A stretch of 53,041 bases of DNA, from NCBI GenBank assembly GCA_019311115.1, contig JAFDDB010000030.1:1-53041 (forward strand). Reading direction: 5' to 3'. The DNA is from Deltaproteobacteria bacterium (lineage in GTDB: Bacteria; Myxococcota_A; UBA9160; SZUA-336). Below the pieces are notes generated by a model. The model did no database searches. It was not told the origin of the DNA and saw nothing but the letters and a program-made list of their open reading frames with translations. Shown here one piece after another: positions 8,518-16,867 of the stretch; positions within the stretch are counted from its first letter, which is position 1; each line of letters opens with the position of its first letter. The position numbers and the translations under genes were made by a program.

Positions 8518-10837
8518 CCGCGCCCTCGTCCAGTGGCCGCCCCTCTGCGTCAGTGGCCTCGGGGTAGTCGATTCGCTCGTGGCGGATGGCCGTGAGCGTG
8601 TCGATGAAGCTCCGCGCGATCACGTGCAGGTCGCGCAGGGTCAGGCTGCACTCGTCGAGCTGCCCATCGCGGAAGTAGTTGTTGGTGATGCGCTGCACGA
8701 GCTGCTGCACGCGCGCAGGCGAAGGTTCCGCGAGGGTACGCGAGGCGGCTTCGACGGAGTCCGCCAGCATCAGGATCCCGGCCTCGCGCGTCTGCGGCTT
8801 CGGCCCCGAGTAGCGATACTCGTGCTCTTGCACCTGCTCGCCCTTCTCGGGGTCGAGCTGCTCCTTCGCCTTCTCGTAGAAGAAGCGGATGATGCTGGTG
8901 CCGTGGTGCTCGCCGATGCCGCGCATGATCGGCGACGCGAGCTTGTGCTCGCGTCCCAGCTCGAGACCGTCGCGGACGTGGGCCTGGATGATCCGCGCCG
9001 ACATCGACGGCGAGATCTTCTCGTGCCGGTTCTCGCCGCGGTGGATGGTCACGTTCTCGACGAAGAAGTGCGGCCGGCGCATCTTTCCGATGTCGTGGTA
9101 GTAGCCAGCGACCTTGGCGAGCAACGCGTTCGCCCCGATCGCCTCCGCCGCTTTCTCCGCCAGGTGTCCGACCATCATGCTGTGGTGGTAGGTGCCGGGC
9201 GCACGGAGCTCCAGGTCGCGGAGCAGCTCCTGCTCGCGGTTCGCCAGCTCGAGCAGCCGCACGTCGGTCGTGTACTGGAAGACCGACTCGACGACGGGCG
9301 CGAGCGCGATCACGAGCCCGCCCGCCAGGCAACCGCTGACGAATCCCGCCGCGAGCTCGATCGCGAGCGGCGCGAACACGACGTCGCCCGCGAGCAACTC
9401 CAGCGCGAAAATCATGGCCATGTTCGCCACTCCGACCCGCGCGCCGGCTCGCAGCAACGTACCCCGCTGCGTCACGCGAGCCGAGCCGACCGCGGCCACG
9501 AGCGCACCCACGAGCGCGTAGAGCGCGAACGAGACGTCTCCCCCGAGCTGCATCCCGACGAGCATCGAGCTCAGTACGGCGAAGAGCGCCGCCGTCTCGG
9601 CGTTGTGCACCATGCGCACGATCATCGTGGCCGCGGCGAAGGGCACCACGTAGTAGAGCTGCACGGGCGTCTGGTCGACGAGGCTCGCGAAGTCCGGGTA
9701 GCCCGCGACCGCGTCACAGATGAACAGCGCGAGCCGCGTGCCGAGCGCCATCAGCACGAGCGTCAGCAAGAGGAAGTTGGCGTCCTTGAAGTCGGTCGGG
9801 AAGCCCTTGGTGCTGCGCGAGCCGAAGTACCACGTTGCCGAGAACAGGATCAACACCAGGGCCCAGACGCTGATGAACGCCTGCGCCTGGTTGCGCGTCT
9901 TGACCTGCTCCTGCACGCCTCGCAGCAGGTCGATGTGCCGCGCGGTGAAGGGCTCACCGTCGCGCACGATGATCTCGCCCTTCTTCAGCGAGACCGTCGC
10001 CTGCTGGACGCCCTCTTCCGCGGCCTGCTTCCGCTCGTCGGTCGCGCGCAGGTTGAAGCTCAGGTTCGGACGCACGAGCGCGTTCGCCAGGCCGAGCAGC
10101 GAGCTGCGATCGCTTCGGCCGAAGCCCTCGAGTACCCGGCCGGCGCCGCCCGTCACGATCTTTCGGCCCGCAGCCACGTCGAGGACCGCCGGCTCTGCCG
10201 GAAGGACGCGATCCTCTCCGGAGCCCAACTCGCGCACCACCACGATGCGCTTGTCGCCGTGCTTCCCGAACTCCTCCAGGTCGGCCACCACCAGGCGCGA
10301 CACCAGCGGCTCGAGCAGCCGGATCAGCGCGCTCTGATGGCGCAGGTCGAAATCCGCCTTCGCCAACCGCTCGACGGCCTCGCTCGGCAACTCGTCCGAA
10401 GCCCCGAGCGCCTCGCGGAACGCGACCGGGGGGTCGGCGGGTCCGTCCCCGTCGGCGGGCTCCGCGGCTGCGGCGGCGCGCGCCGCAGCGAACCCGGCGC
10501 GCACTCGCTCGCGCAGATCACCGCCCGCACGCTCGTCGTGGTCGTAGACGACCGGCGCCTGCTCGATGGCCAGGCGGCGATGCTCTTCGGTGACCTGCTC
10601 GTCGACCAGGGTGATGTCGAAGAGAGCCTTGTAGCTGCGGTCGGCGATGTCGCCGGCCGACGGCAGGCGCCCGCCGATCCCGATCGGCCCCGCGGTGAAC
10701 AGATCGACGGTGAAGAGCGCCGATATCAGGAAGCTCGCGAAGACCGCGAGCAGCAGGATGGCGCGGCCCGGGTGCGCCGCGAGCGCAGCCGTCGGGCTCT
10801 TGAACCCCGAACCGACCCTGCCTTCGCCTCGCGCCAC
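8417..10837 (-). CDS. 7TM-HD family phosphodiesterase (PgpH/YqfF-like, probable c-di-AMP hydrolase)
   Basis: An 806-residue inner-membrane protein: one N-terminal transmembrane helix (about 27-47), a large extracytoplasmic 7TMR-HDED-type region (about 50-300, with APVVYDHDERAGG and VSLKKGEIIVRDGE), about seven transmembrane helices (about 310-500), and a cytoplasmic HDIG domain. The HD metal motif is visible as GTYHHSMMVGHL, YYHDIGKMRRP, GIGEHHGT and MLADSVEAASR. PgpH in Listeria degrades c-di-AMP, and that substrate is inferred here by family only. It starts with GTG just after phoH. The frame continues 101 bases into ybeY, giving a poorly conserved acidic/basic tail after ERIDYPEA. Confidence 0.88.
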   Translation of the reverse strand: MARGEGRVGSGFKSPTAALAAHPGRAILLLAVFASFLISALFTVDLFTAGPIGIGGRLPSAGDIADRSYKALFDITLVDEQVTEEHRRLAIEQAPVVYDHDERAGGDLRERVRAGFAAARAAAAAEPADGDGPADPPVAFREALGASDELPSEAVERLAKADFDLRHQSALIRLLEPLVSRLVVADLEEFGKHGDKRIVVVRELGSGEDRVLPAEPAVLDVAAGRKIVTGGAGRVLEGFGRSDRSSLLGLANALVRPNLSFNLRATDERKQAAEEGVQQATVSLKKGEIIVRDGEPFTARHIDLLRGVQEQVKTRNQAQAFISVWALVLILFSATWYFGSRSTKGFPTDFKDANFLLLTLVLMALGTRLALFICDAVAGYPDFASLVDQTPVQLYYVVPFAAATMIVRMVHNAETAALFAVLSSMLVGMQLGGDVSFALYALVGALVAAVGSARVTQRGTLLRAGARVGVANMAMIFALELLAGDVVFAPLAIELAAGFVSGCLAGGLVIALAPVVESVFQYTTDVRLLELANREQELLRDLELRAPGTYHHSMMVGHLAEKAAEAIGANALLAKVAGYYHDIGKMRRPHFFVENVTIHRGENRHEKISPSMSARIIQAHVRDGLELGREHKLASPIMRGIGEHHGTSIIRFFYEKAKEQLDPEKGEQVQEHEYRYSGPKPQTREAGILMLADSVEAASRTLAEPSPARVQQLVQRITNNYFRDGQLDECSLTLRDLHVIARSFIDTLTAIRHERIDYPEATDAEGRPLDEGADEGVVERLEPRAKDRSEGASSGRDDDIRRLGLP

Positions 10838-10853
10838 GATTGCACCTCGCGGC

Positions 10854-11837
10854 TCAGCCGCGGTCCCCGTCCGGACGCGCAGCCTCCTGCTCGTCGCGCT
10901 CGTAGGCCTGGATGATGTCCTGGACGAGCGGATGCCGCACGACGTCCTTCTGCGTGAAGTGCACGAAGTCGATGCCGGGGATCCCGTCGAGCACGCGAAC
11001 GGCCTCGATCAGTCCCGACCGGCTGTCGCGCGGAATGTCGATCTGGGTGGGGTCGCCGTTGACGACGGCCTTCGAGTCGAAACCGAGGCGCGTCAGGAAC
11101 ATGCGCATCTGCTCCGAGGTCGTGTTCTGCGCCTCGTCGAGGATCACGAAGGCGTCGTTCAGTGTCCGGCCACGCATGAACGCCAGCGGCGCGACCTCGA
11201 TGATGCCCCGTTCCATGCGGCGCGCGACGTCGTTCGCGTCCATCATCTCGTAGAGCGCGTCGTAGAGCGGCCGCAGGTACGGGTCGACCTTGTCGAGCAG
11301 ATCGCCGGGTAGATAGCCGAGTCGCTCGCCCGCCTCGACCGCGGGCCGGGTGAGGACGATGCGGTTCACCTCGCGGCTCATCAGGGCCGAGATGGCGGTC
11401 GCCATCGCCAGGTAGGTCTTGCCGGTTCCGGCGGGACCGACACCGAACGTCAGGTCGCTCTGGCGGATGGTGTCGATGTAGCGCTGCTGGTTGGCCGAGC
11501 GCGGGATGATGCGCTTGCGCCGCCCGACCTCGATCGCCTGCGAGTCGATCATCGCCTGGACCGGACCCCCGGACGTGTCGCTCGCCATGCGCGTCATCTG
11601 CTGCACTTCGCTCTCGCTGATGCTCACGCCCGATGCCGCCAGCTCGTAGAGGTCTTCGAGGACGCGCCTGGCGACCTTCCGCTCGAGGTGGGGGCCGCGA
11701 ATCTTGATGCGGTTGCCTCTCGCCCGGATCGTGACCCCGACCTCCTGCTCCAGCGCGCGCAGGTTGCGATCGTTGGCCCCGTACAGGACCTGCGCGACCG
11801 CGTTGTCCTCAAAGACCAGGGGATCTTCGTCTGCCAA
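10854..11837 (-). CDS. phoH: PhoH-like ATPase (PhoH2/YbeZ type)
   Basis: A 327-residue P-loop protein. The N-terminal 100 residues contain a KH-like segment (VTIRARGNRIKIRGP). The PhoH domain follows, with Walker A GPAGTGKT (about residue 137), RPAVEAGERLGYLPGDL, and Walker B AFVILDEAQNTT. It starts with TTG, and GAGGT lies six bases upstream. It is the first gene of the phoH-pgpH-ybeY-lnt series. YbeZ interacts functionally with YbeY in E. coli, so a role in RNA or ribosome maintenance is likely; its exact biochemical activity is not visible from sequence. Confidence 0.92.
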   Translation of the reverse strand: MADEDPLVFEDNAVAQVLYGANDRNLRALEQEVGVTIRARGNRIKIRGPHLERKVARRVLEDLYELAASGVSISESEVQQMTRMASDTSGGPVQAMIDSQAIEVGRRKRIIPRSANQQRYIDTIRQSDLTFGVGPAGTGKTYLAMATAISALMSREVNRIVLTRPAVEAGERLGYLPGDLLDKVDPYLRPLYDALYEMMDANDVARRMERGIIEVAPLAFMRGRTLNDAFVILDEAQNTTSEQMRMFLTRLGFDSKAVVNGDPTQIDIPRDSRSGLIEAVRVLDGIPGIDFVHFTQKDVVRHPLVQDIIQAYERDEQEAARPDGDRG

Positions 11838-11917
11838 CCAGACCTCGAATCAGGGCGCGTCCCGGAGGACTGCACCGCTTGGAGTGTCGACGAAAGGGCG
11901 TGGAGCGACGGCTGGCG

Positions 11918-13015
11918 CTAGTCCGGATACAGCCGGTAGCGCGGCCCGGAGCGCGAGTAACTGTACCGATCCAGCGGAACGGGCGCCAAGAGCGGCTGCC
12001 AGCGGGCCGGGAGCTCGGCGAGGCTCTCCGGGTAGGTGCCGGAAGCCCAGCGCTGAGCGTCGAGAGCCGCGCGCACGCGGTCCAGCTCGGTCTGGGTCCG
12101 GGACTCGAAGACGCCCGCGGACGGCAGTGGGAAGCCGCGCGGCTCGGGCGCGGGCAGCAGGCAGAGGCCGATCGCGAGCAGCAGGATGACCCCCAGCAGG
12201 ATCATGCTGACGGTCTGGCGGCTCTCGCCGAACACCGCCCGGCGGCCGGCGGACAGCGGACGGGCAACGCGCGCAGGAGCCGCGTGCTCGACGTGCAGCA
12301 GGCCCTCGCGCAGCAGCGCGACCAGCCCGCGCGCTCCCTGGAAGGTGCCGAGCCGCGACAGGTCGACCACGCGGCGCGCGCTCGAGCGGCCGTCGCAGAG
12401 CGTGTAGATCCGCTCCAGTTCCTCCGGGTCCATGCCCACGGTGGCCTCTACCGCGGCGCGGTGTGCGCGGAACACCTCGATGTCGACGCTCGGCGCGACC
12501 ACGACCGACAGGTCCGGCAGGCCCGACTGGATCTGCGCCCACTCGTCGCGCATTCGCAGCGCGTCGAGCAGCATCATCTCGGCACCGACGAGCGTGTCCC
12601 CCTCGCGCTGCTCGACGTCGCCCGGCCGGAAATCGAAGCGGCCGTCGTCCCAGAGGAAGAGCTCGAAGAGCGTCTCGTCCGACATCAGCCGGAACACCGA
12701 CTCGACGTCCTCCTTGCTGACGAAGGCCTGCGACACGAGCAGCTGGGGCAGCGGCTCGAGCGTGTCCTCTTGCGTACGCCAGGCCTCGGCGAGATCCGAC
12801 TCGCTCAGCAGACCCGAGCGCAGCGCGAACTGTGCGAGCGCCCCGTCGGGACGCGACTCCGACGGGCGAGCGCGCAGCACCTGCCCCTCGAAGAAGCAGA
12901 TCTCGAGCTTGCGCTTCTGCCGCTCGACCCTTAGCACGCCCGTTTTGCGCTGCTGTGCCACCAACTGGAAGACGTCGGCGACGGGAAAGTCCCGGAGCTG
13001 TCCCTGCAGGCTCAA
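11918..13015 (-). CDS. PATAN (DUF4388) protein with one TM helix and a pseudopilin-like C-terminal domain
   Basis: The 365-residue protein starts with TTG, and its TTGA overlaps the upstream TGA stop. The N-terminus (1-75) is a DUF4388/PATAN domain: LQGQLRDFPVADVFQLVAQQ, then KTGVLRVE and FFEGQVLRA. Residues 80-250 are helical (SGLLSESDLAEAW, DETLFELFLWDDGRFDFRPG) and resemble regions that follow PATAN in deltaproteobacterial regulators. A single transmembrane helix (MILLGVILLLAIGLCLLP, about 270-288) leads to a C-terminal segment resembling the globular part of type II secretion pseudopilins (LDRVRAALDAQRWASGTYPE, then PLDRYSYS and YRLYPD). PATAN proteins are linked to signalling and motility control in such bacteria. 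Function here is unknown; the pseudopilin likeness is my reading. Confidence 0.8.
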   Translation of the reverse strand: MSLQGQLRDFPVADVFQLVAQQRKTGVLRVERQKRKLEICFFEGQVLRARPSESRPDGALAQFALRSGLLSESDLAEAWRTQEDTLEPLPQLLVSQAFVSKEDVESVFRLMSDETLFELFLWDDGRFDFRPGDVEQREGDTLVGAEMMLLDALRMRDEWAQIQSGLPDLSVVVAPSVDIEVFRAHRAAVEATVGMDPEELERIYTLCDGRSSARRVVDLSRLGTFQGARGLVALLREGLLHVEHAAPARVARPLSAGRRAVFGESRQTVSMILLGVILLLAIGLCLLPAPEPRGFPLPSAGVFESRTQTELDRVRAALDAQRWASGTYPESLAELPARWQPLLAPVPLDRYSYSRSGPRYRLYPD

Positions 13016-14850
13016 CTTCTCGCCCTCGCCCGGGACAGGTACTCGCGCACGTCGAGCAGGCCGAAGGTGTAGACCAGCGGAATGAGCACGACCGACGGCG
13101 CGAGCCAGAGCCAGTCGCCGAGCGCGCCCAGCTCGATGGGAGCGGCGAGCAGGTTCGGAGAGAGCGCGAAGGTCCAGCCCACCGCCAGCATCACCAACGC
13201 CACCGCTCCGCCCATCGTGCGGCCCTCGATCAGGCGGGGAACGCCCGGCGCCGCGAGTGCGACGCCCGCCAGCACGCCGGCCGTCCGGCGGCGCCGGACC
13301 TTCTCGCGCTCCAGCAGTTGCTTGCGCAGGCGGGGATCGCTCCGGCCGTCGCGGTCGAAGAGGCGCGCGCAGCGCCCGCAGGTACCGCCGGCCTCCTCGT
13401 CGACGCCATCGCAGCGGCGGCAGATCGCGCGCGAGCAGCGGCCGCAGAGCCAGATCGAGCGGCGCTGGAGCGCCACGCCGAGCAGTCCCGAGAGCGGCAG
13501 GACCATCCACGCCCAGCTCGGGCTGCGCGGGCCGAAGGCCCAGGCGCGCACCGTGCGGACGATCGCCTGCGACTCGATCGACGGCTCGAACGCGCGCCGC
13601 ACGTACATCGACAACGGGATCGGCGACTGGATCAGGTAGCGGTGGACGTTGGTGCCGTCGAACTGCGTGTAGCGGCTGATCAGGTCGGGATCGAGCGCCC
13701 GGGCCGTCTCGAAGAGTGAGGCGCGCTCCGCCAGGCGCACGGCGCGAGCGTGCGCCTGGGACAGGTTGTAGAGCACCGCAGGCGACTCGCGCGTTGCACG
13801 CGCCGCTTCGAAGGCCTCGACGCTGGCGTCGATGTCGCCGCGCGCCAGCGCGACGCTCCCGCGCAGGTTCTCGACGCTCGCGAGCAGCCACGGATCCGCC
13901 ACGTCGGGCAGGTCCCGGGTGAGCTGGTCGGCGCGTGTCAGGTCTCCCGCGCGCAGCCAGGCGCGGCCGAGCGCCAGGCGCAGCAGCAAGTCGTCGGGCC
14001 GGGCCTCTACCACGCGCGCCACGCGCAGGTGGTCTCCCTCCATCGGCTGCGCGTTCTCGAGCCGCCAGGCCGCGATCAGGGCCGGGTCGCGGCCGGACAG
14101 GGCGCCGAGACGAGACCAGGTGTCGAGTCCCGGGCCGAGCAGCACGCCGGCGACCACCAGCAGCACGGCGGGCGCGATCGCCTGTGCGCGGCCCAGCCGC
14201 GGGCCGGTCAGGACAGCCGCGATCGCAAGCAGGATCGCGGGTCCGGCTCCGGCCAGCGGCAGCAGGGCCAGGGCCGCGAGGATCACCAGCACACCCGGCC
14301 AGGACGGCGGGTCCTGGCGCGCGATCAGGTGGCCCAGCAGGTGGCCGTTCATCGCGACCGTGCGCGCGAAGGCCAGCCCGACCAGGATCGCCGTGGCTGC
14401 CAGCAGGGCGACTCCCAGCGCCGCTCCGCCCGTGCCCGCAAGCCAGACCAGGCCCGGCAAGCTCTTCGTGACCCCGGCGAGCGCGCGGAGCAGGTGCGGA
14501 ACGCTCTTCAGCTCGCGGGCGACCTCGAACTGGACGGCCGGCGTCTCCGGCGCCAGCGCGCCGGCCCGCTCGACCAGCGTGCTCATGCGCTCGCGGCGCG
14601 CGACATCCAACATCGCCCAGGCCAGGCCGGGCAGGTCGCTGAATCCGCGTTCCTTCAGCGCGTCCGCGGCACTCTCGATGCGCTCGATCCCCGCGCGGGG
14701 CGTCTCGTCGGCGCTGCTCAGGGCCGCCATGGGAAGGCCCCGCGGCACGTCGAGCGGCTCGGTGCGGGACTCGCCCAGGGCGTGCGCCGGCGCCGCGTAC
14801 GCCAGCCAGAGCATCAGCAGCCCCACAGTCGTCTTCGAAAGTCCGCGCAC
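13012..14850 (-). CDS. Polytopic membrane protein with TPR-like helices and a cytoplasmic-type zinc ribbon, function unknown
   Basis: About 612 residues from GTG 14850, chosen because GGAGAGGA sits about five bases upstream and a signal-like helix follows at once (KTTVGLLMLWLAYAAPAHA). A GTG at 14877 is an alternative start. The order is: signal or anchor helix; helical soluble segment (50-130); about four transmembrane helices (130-260); TPR-like repeats (about 270-400, e.g. LRLALGRAWLRAGDLTRADQ and VALARGDIDASVEAFEAA); a membrane helix; a four-plus-cysteine zinc ribbon (CGRCSRAICRRCDG and CGRCARLF, about 480-510); and two C-terminal membrane helices. It overlaps the PATAN gene, so the two are probably translated together. 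I do not recognise a named family. Confidence 0.75.
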   Translation of the reverse strand: MRGLSKTTVGLLMLWLAYAAPAHALGESRTEPLDVPRGLPMAALSSADETPRAGIERIESAADALKERGFSDLPGLAWAMLDVARRERMSTLVERAGALAPETPAVQFEVARELKSVPHLLRALAGVTKSLPGLVWLAGTGGAALGVALLAATAILVGLAFARTVAMNGHLLGHLIARQDPPSWPGVLVILAALALLPLAGAGPAILLAIAAVLTGPRLGRAQAIAPAVLLVVAGVLLGPGLDTWSRLGALSGRDPALIAAWRLENAQPMEGDHLRVARVVEARPDDLLLRLALGRAWLRAGDLTRADQLTRDLPDVADPWLLASVENLRGSVALARGDIDASVEAFEAARATRESPAVLYNLSQAHARAVRLAERASLFETARALDPDLISRYTQFDGTNVHRYLIQSPIPLSMYVRRAFEPSIESQAIVRTVRAWAFGPRSPSWAWMVLPLSGLLGVALQRRSIWLCGRCSRAICRRCDGVDEEAGGTCGRCARLFDRDGRSDPRLRKQLLEREKVRRRRTAGVLAGVALAAPGVPRLIEGRTMGGAVALVMLAVGWTFALSPNLLAAPIELGALGDWLWLAPSVVLIPLVYTFGLLDVREYLSRARARS

Positions 14851-14946
14851 CCCGTCCTCTCCGCGCCCTTCGCGCACTGGTCTGGACTCTCATCGGAGGC
14901 GCGAGTCGGGGGCTGAAGCGTCCGGCCGAACTACGTAAACGCCACG

Positions 14947-16608
14947 CTAGCCGCGGCGCAGGAGTGCGCGAAAAGCGGCCAGGTCGGGACTGCGCAGGAG
15001 TCCCAATGCGGCGAAGTAGGCGCCGGCGCCCCCCGCAACGTGTACCGCCAGCAGCGCCAGACCCGCCGCCGAAGCCTGGCGCGGAAGCGGCAGGACCTGC
15101 GACAGCCCCGCCAGCGCGGCCCCCATCGCCGCGCTCGCCCCCGCGATGCGCAGCCAGCGGTCGGCATCGCGCCGGGGAACGAACACGCCGTAGCGTGCGC
15201 GGCAGTACGCGGCCAGGTAGAGCGCGTTCGCCGCGGCGGCGATCGAAGTAGCGAGCGCCAGCCCGGCGTAGCCCAGGTCCGCCACGACGAGCGCGTGCTG
15301 CAGGCCCACCAGACCCGCGGGGAGTACGCCGTCCGGCAGCGGCCCGATCAGCGCGAGCGCGGCCACCACGTTCACCGTCAGGCTCACCGCGGCCGCGCGA
15401 GCGGGAGTGCGCGTGTTCTCGTGCGAGAAGCAGAGCTGTACACAGATCCGTGACACGGTGATCGGCACCAGTCCGATCGCGTAGCAGAGCAGCGCGCGCG
15501 CACAGCCTTCGACCGCGGCCGAGTCGAACATGTCGGTCCAGGCGAAGAGCCCGGCGATCAGCGGCTCGCGCAGCAGCACCAGGCCCACCGTCGACGGCAG
15601 GGCGAGGGCCACGGCAAAGGCCAGGGTTCCGGAGAAGGCGTCGCGGAGCGCGTCGCGCTCTCCGCGCTTCACCAGGCGCGACAGCGACGGGAGGCTCGCC
15701 GTGCCGATCGCGAACACGAAGACGCCGAGCGGGAACTCGAGCAACCGATCGGCGTAGAACAGGTACGACACCGCGCCGTCGCCCAGGAACGACGACAGGA
15801 AGCGCACGACCAGCAGGTTGAACTGGTAGACCGACGCGCCGAGGACGGCGGGCGCCATGACGGTGACGAGGCGCCGGACCAGCGGATGCCCGAGAGCCAG
15901 GAGAGGCCGGGGCGAGAGCCCGCGCCTCCGCAGCGGAGGCACCTGCGCCGCCACCTGCGCGACCCCGGCGACCAGTACGGCCACCGCCACCGCCACGATC
16001 GGCTCGGCGAGGCCGGTGCTGCCGAGCGCCGCGACGATGATGCAGACGTTCAGCAGCACGGGCGCGATGGCCGGCGCGAAGAAGTGGCCCGTGGCGTTCA
16101 GCGCGCCCATGGCGACGGCGAAGACCGAGAGCAACAGGATGTACGGAAAGCAGATCCGCAGCAGGGTCACGCAGAGCGCGAACTTTTCGGGATCTTCGAG
16201 GAAGCCCGGGGCGAACACGCGCACCAGCGGGTCGGCGAAGGCGATGCCGCCCAGGGCGATCCCCGCGCCCACCACGGCCGCCAGCGTCCAGGTCGCGTTG
16301 AAAGCTCTCCGCGCCTCTTCGGGCGAGCGGTCGAGCCACCCCGTGAAGATGGGCACGAACGAGGCCGTGAGGGTGCCCTCGCCCACCAGCCGCCGGAACA
16401 GGTTGGGGATGGTGAAGGCGATGAAGAAGGCGTCGGTGGCCGCGGCCACGAACGCGTTCGCCAGCACGATGTCGCGCAGCAGCCCCAGGACGCGGCTGGC
16501 CAGTGTGGCCGCGCCGATCACCCCCGCAGAGCGGGCTACGCCGCGAAGCTCGTCCGTTGACACGGCCCCGCGGGCAGGGTATTCAGCGGCGTCCTCGGAG
16601 GAGTCCAT
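14947..16608 (-). CDS. murJ: Lipid II flippase MurJ
   Basis: A 553-residue MOP-superfamily membrane protein that flips lipid-linked peptidoglycan precursor across the inner membrane. Hallmarks are RVLGLLRDIVLANAFVAAA, DAFFIAFTIPNLFRRLVGEG, LTASFVPIF and the long series of hydrophobic helices (about 14). Two starts are possible. ATG 16608 has GAGGGG about nine bases upstream, but its ATG overlaps the divergent rpsT ATG. GTG 16563 gives VSTDELRGVARSAG and removes a poorly conserved acidic leader. The rpsT promoter lies between them. The protein is otherwise full length and intact. Confidence 0.93.
   Translation of the reverse strand: MDSSEDAAEYPARGAVSTDELRGVARSAGVIGAATLASRVLGLLRDIVLANAFVAAATDAFFIAFTIPNLFRRLVGEGTLTASFVPIFTGWLDRSPEEARRAFNATWTLAAVVGAGIALGGIAFADPLVRVFAPGFLEDPEKFALCVTLLRICFPYILLLSVFAVAMGALNATGHFFAPAIAPVLLNVCIIVAALGSTGLAEPIVAVAVAVLVAGVAQVAAQVPPLRRRGLSPRPLLALGHPLVRRLVTVMAPAVLGASVYQFNLLVVRFLSSFLGDGAVSYLFYADRLLEFPLGVFVFAIGTASLPSLSRLVKRGERDALRDAFSGTLAFAVALALPSTVGLVLLREPLIAGLFAWTDMFDSAAVEGCARALLCYAIGLVPITVSRICVQLCFSHENTRTPARAAAVSLTVNVVAALALIGPLPDGVLPAGLVGLQHALVVADLGYAGLALATSIAAAANALYLAAYCRARYGVFVPRRDADRWLRIAGASAAMGAALAGLSQVLPLPRQASAAGLALLAVHVAGGAGAYFAALGLLRSPDLAAFRALLRRG
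16557..16585 (+). promoter_or_regulatory. Sigma70-type promoter for rpsT
   Basis: TTGACA (16557-16562), a 17-base spacer, and TATTCA (16580-16585). The expected transcription start is near 16592, about 15 bases before the rpsT ATG. The GGAGGAG ribosome site at 16597-16603 would lie just inside the transcript. The -35 box overlaps the alternative GTG start of murJ on the other strand. Confidence 0.75.
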
Positions 16609-16861
16609 GGCGAATCACCCCTCGGCCAAGAAGCGCCACCGCCAGTCGCTGAAGCGGCAGGAGCGGAACAAGCACGTCCGATCGACCGTGCGCAACGCGG
16701 TGCGGGCGGTGCAGACCAGCGCCGGCGAGCCCGAGGCCGCCGAGAAGCTCGCCGCGGCGGAGCGGCTGCTGCGCAGGGCCCAGACCAAGGGGGTCTTCCA
16801 CCAGAAGACCGTCTCCCGCACCGTCTCGCGGCTCACCCGGCTCGTCCAGCGCTCCAGCTAG
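16607..16861 (+). CDS. rpsT: 30S ribosomal protein S20
   Basis: 84 residues, highly basic, with the family start MANHPSAKKRHRQSLKRQE, then RNKHVRSTVRNAVR and the conserved internal AQTKGVFHQKTVSRTVSRL. S20 is a primary 16S rRNA-binding protein of the small subunit. A GGAGGAG ribosome site precedes the ATG. It is the only plus-strand gene in the first 29 kb, divergent from murJ (start codons overlap within CCATGG) and ending six bases from the holA stop codon. The pairing of rpsT with murJ is also seen in other proteobacteria. Confidence 0.97.
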   Translation: MANHPSAKKRHRQSLKRQERNKHVRSTVRNAVRAVQTSAGEPEAAEKLAAAERLLRRAQTKGVFHQKTVSRTVSRLTRLVQRSS

Positions 16862-16867
16862 CGCCCC

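Noticed and set aside
11918-16339. A very long minus-strand open frame (about 1473 codons) spanning murJ, the TPR gene and the PATAN gene
   Set aside because: Only its last 365 codons (the PATAN protein) look like protein. The upstream part is Arg/Gly/Ala-rich translation of GC-rich DNA in the wrong frame of two convincing genes.
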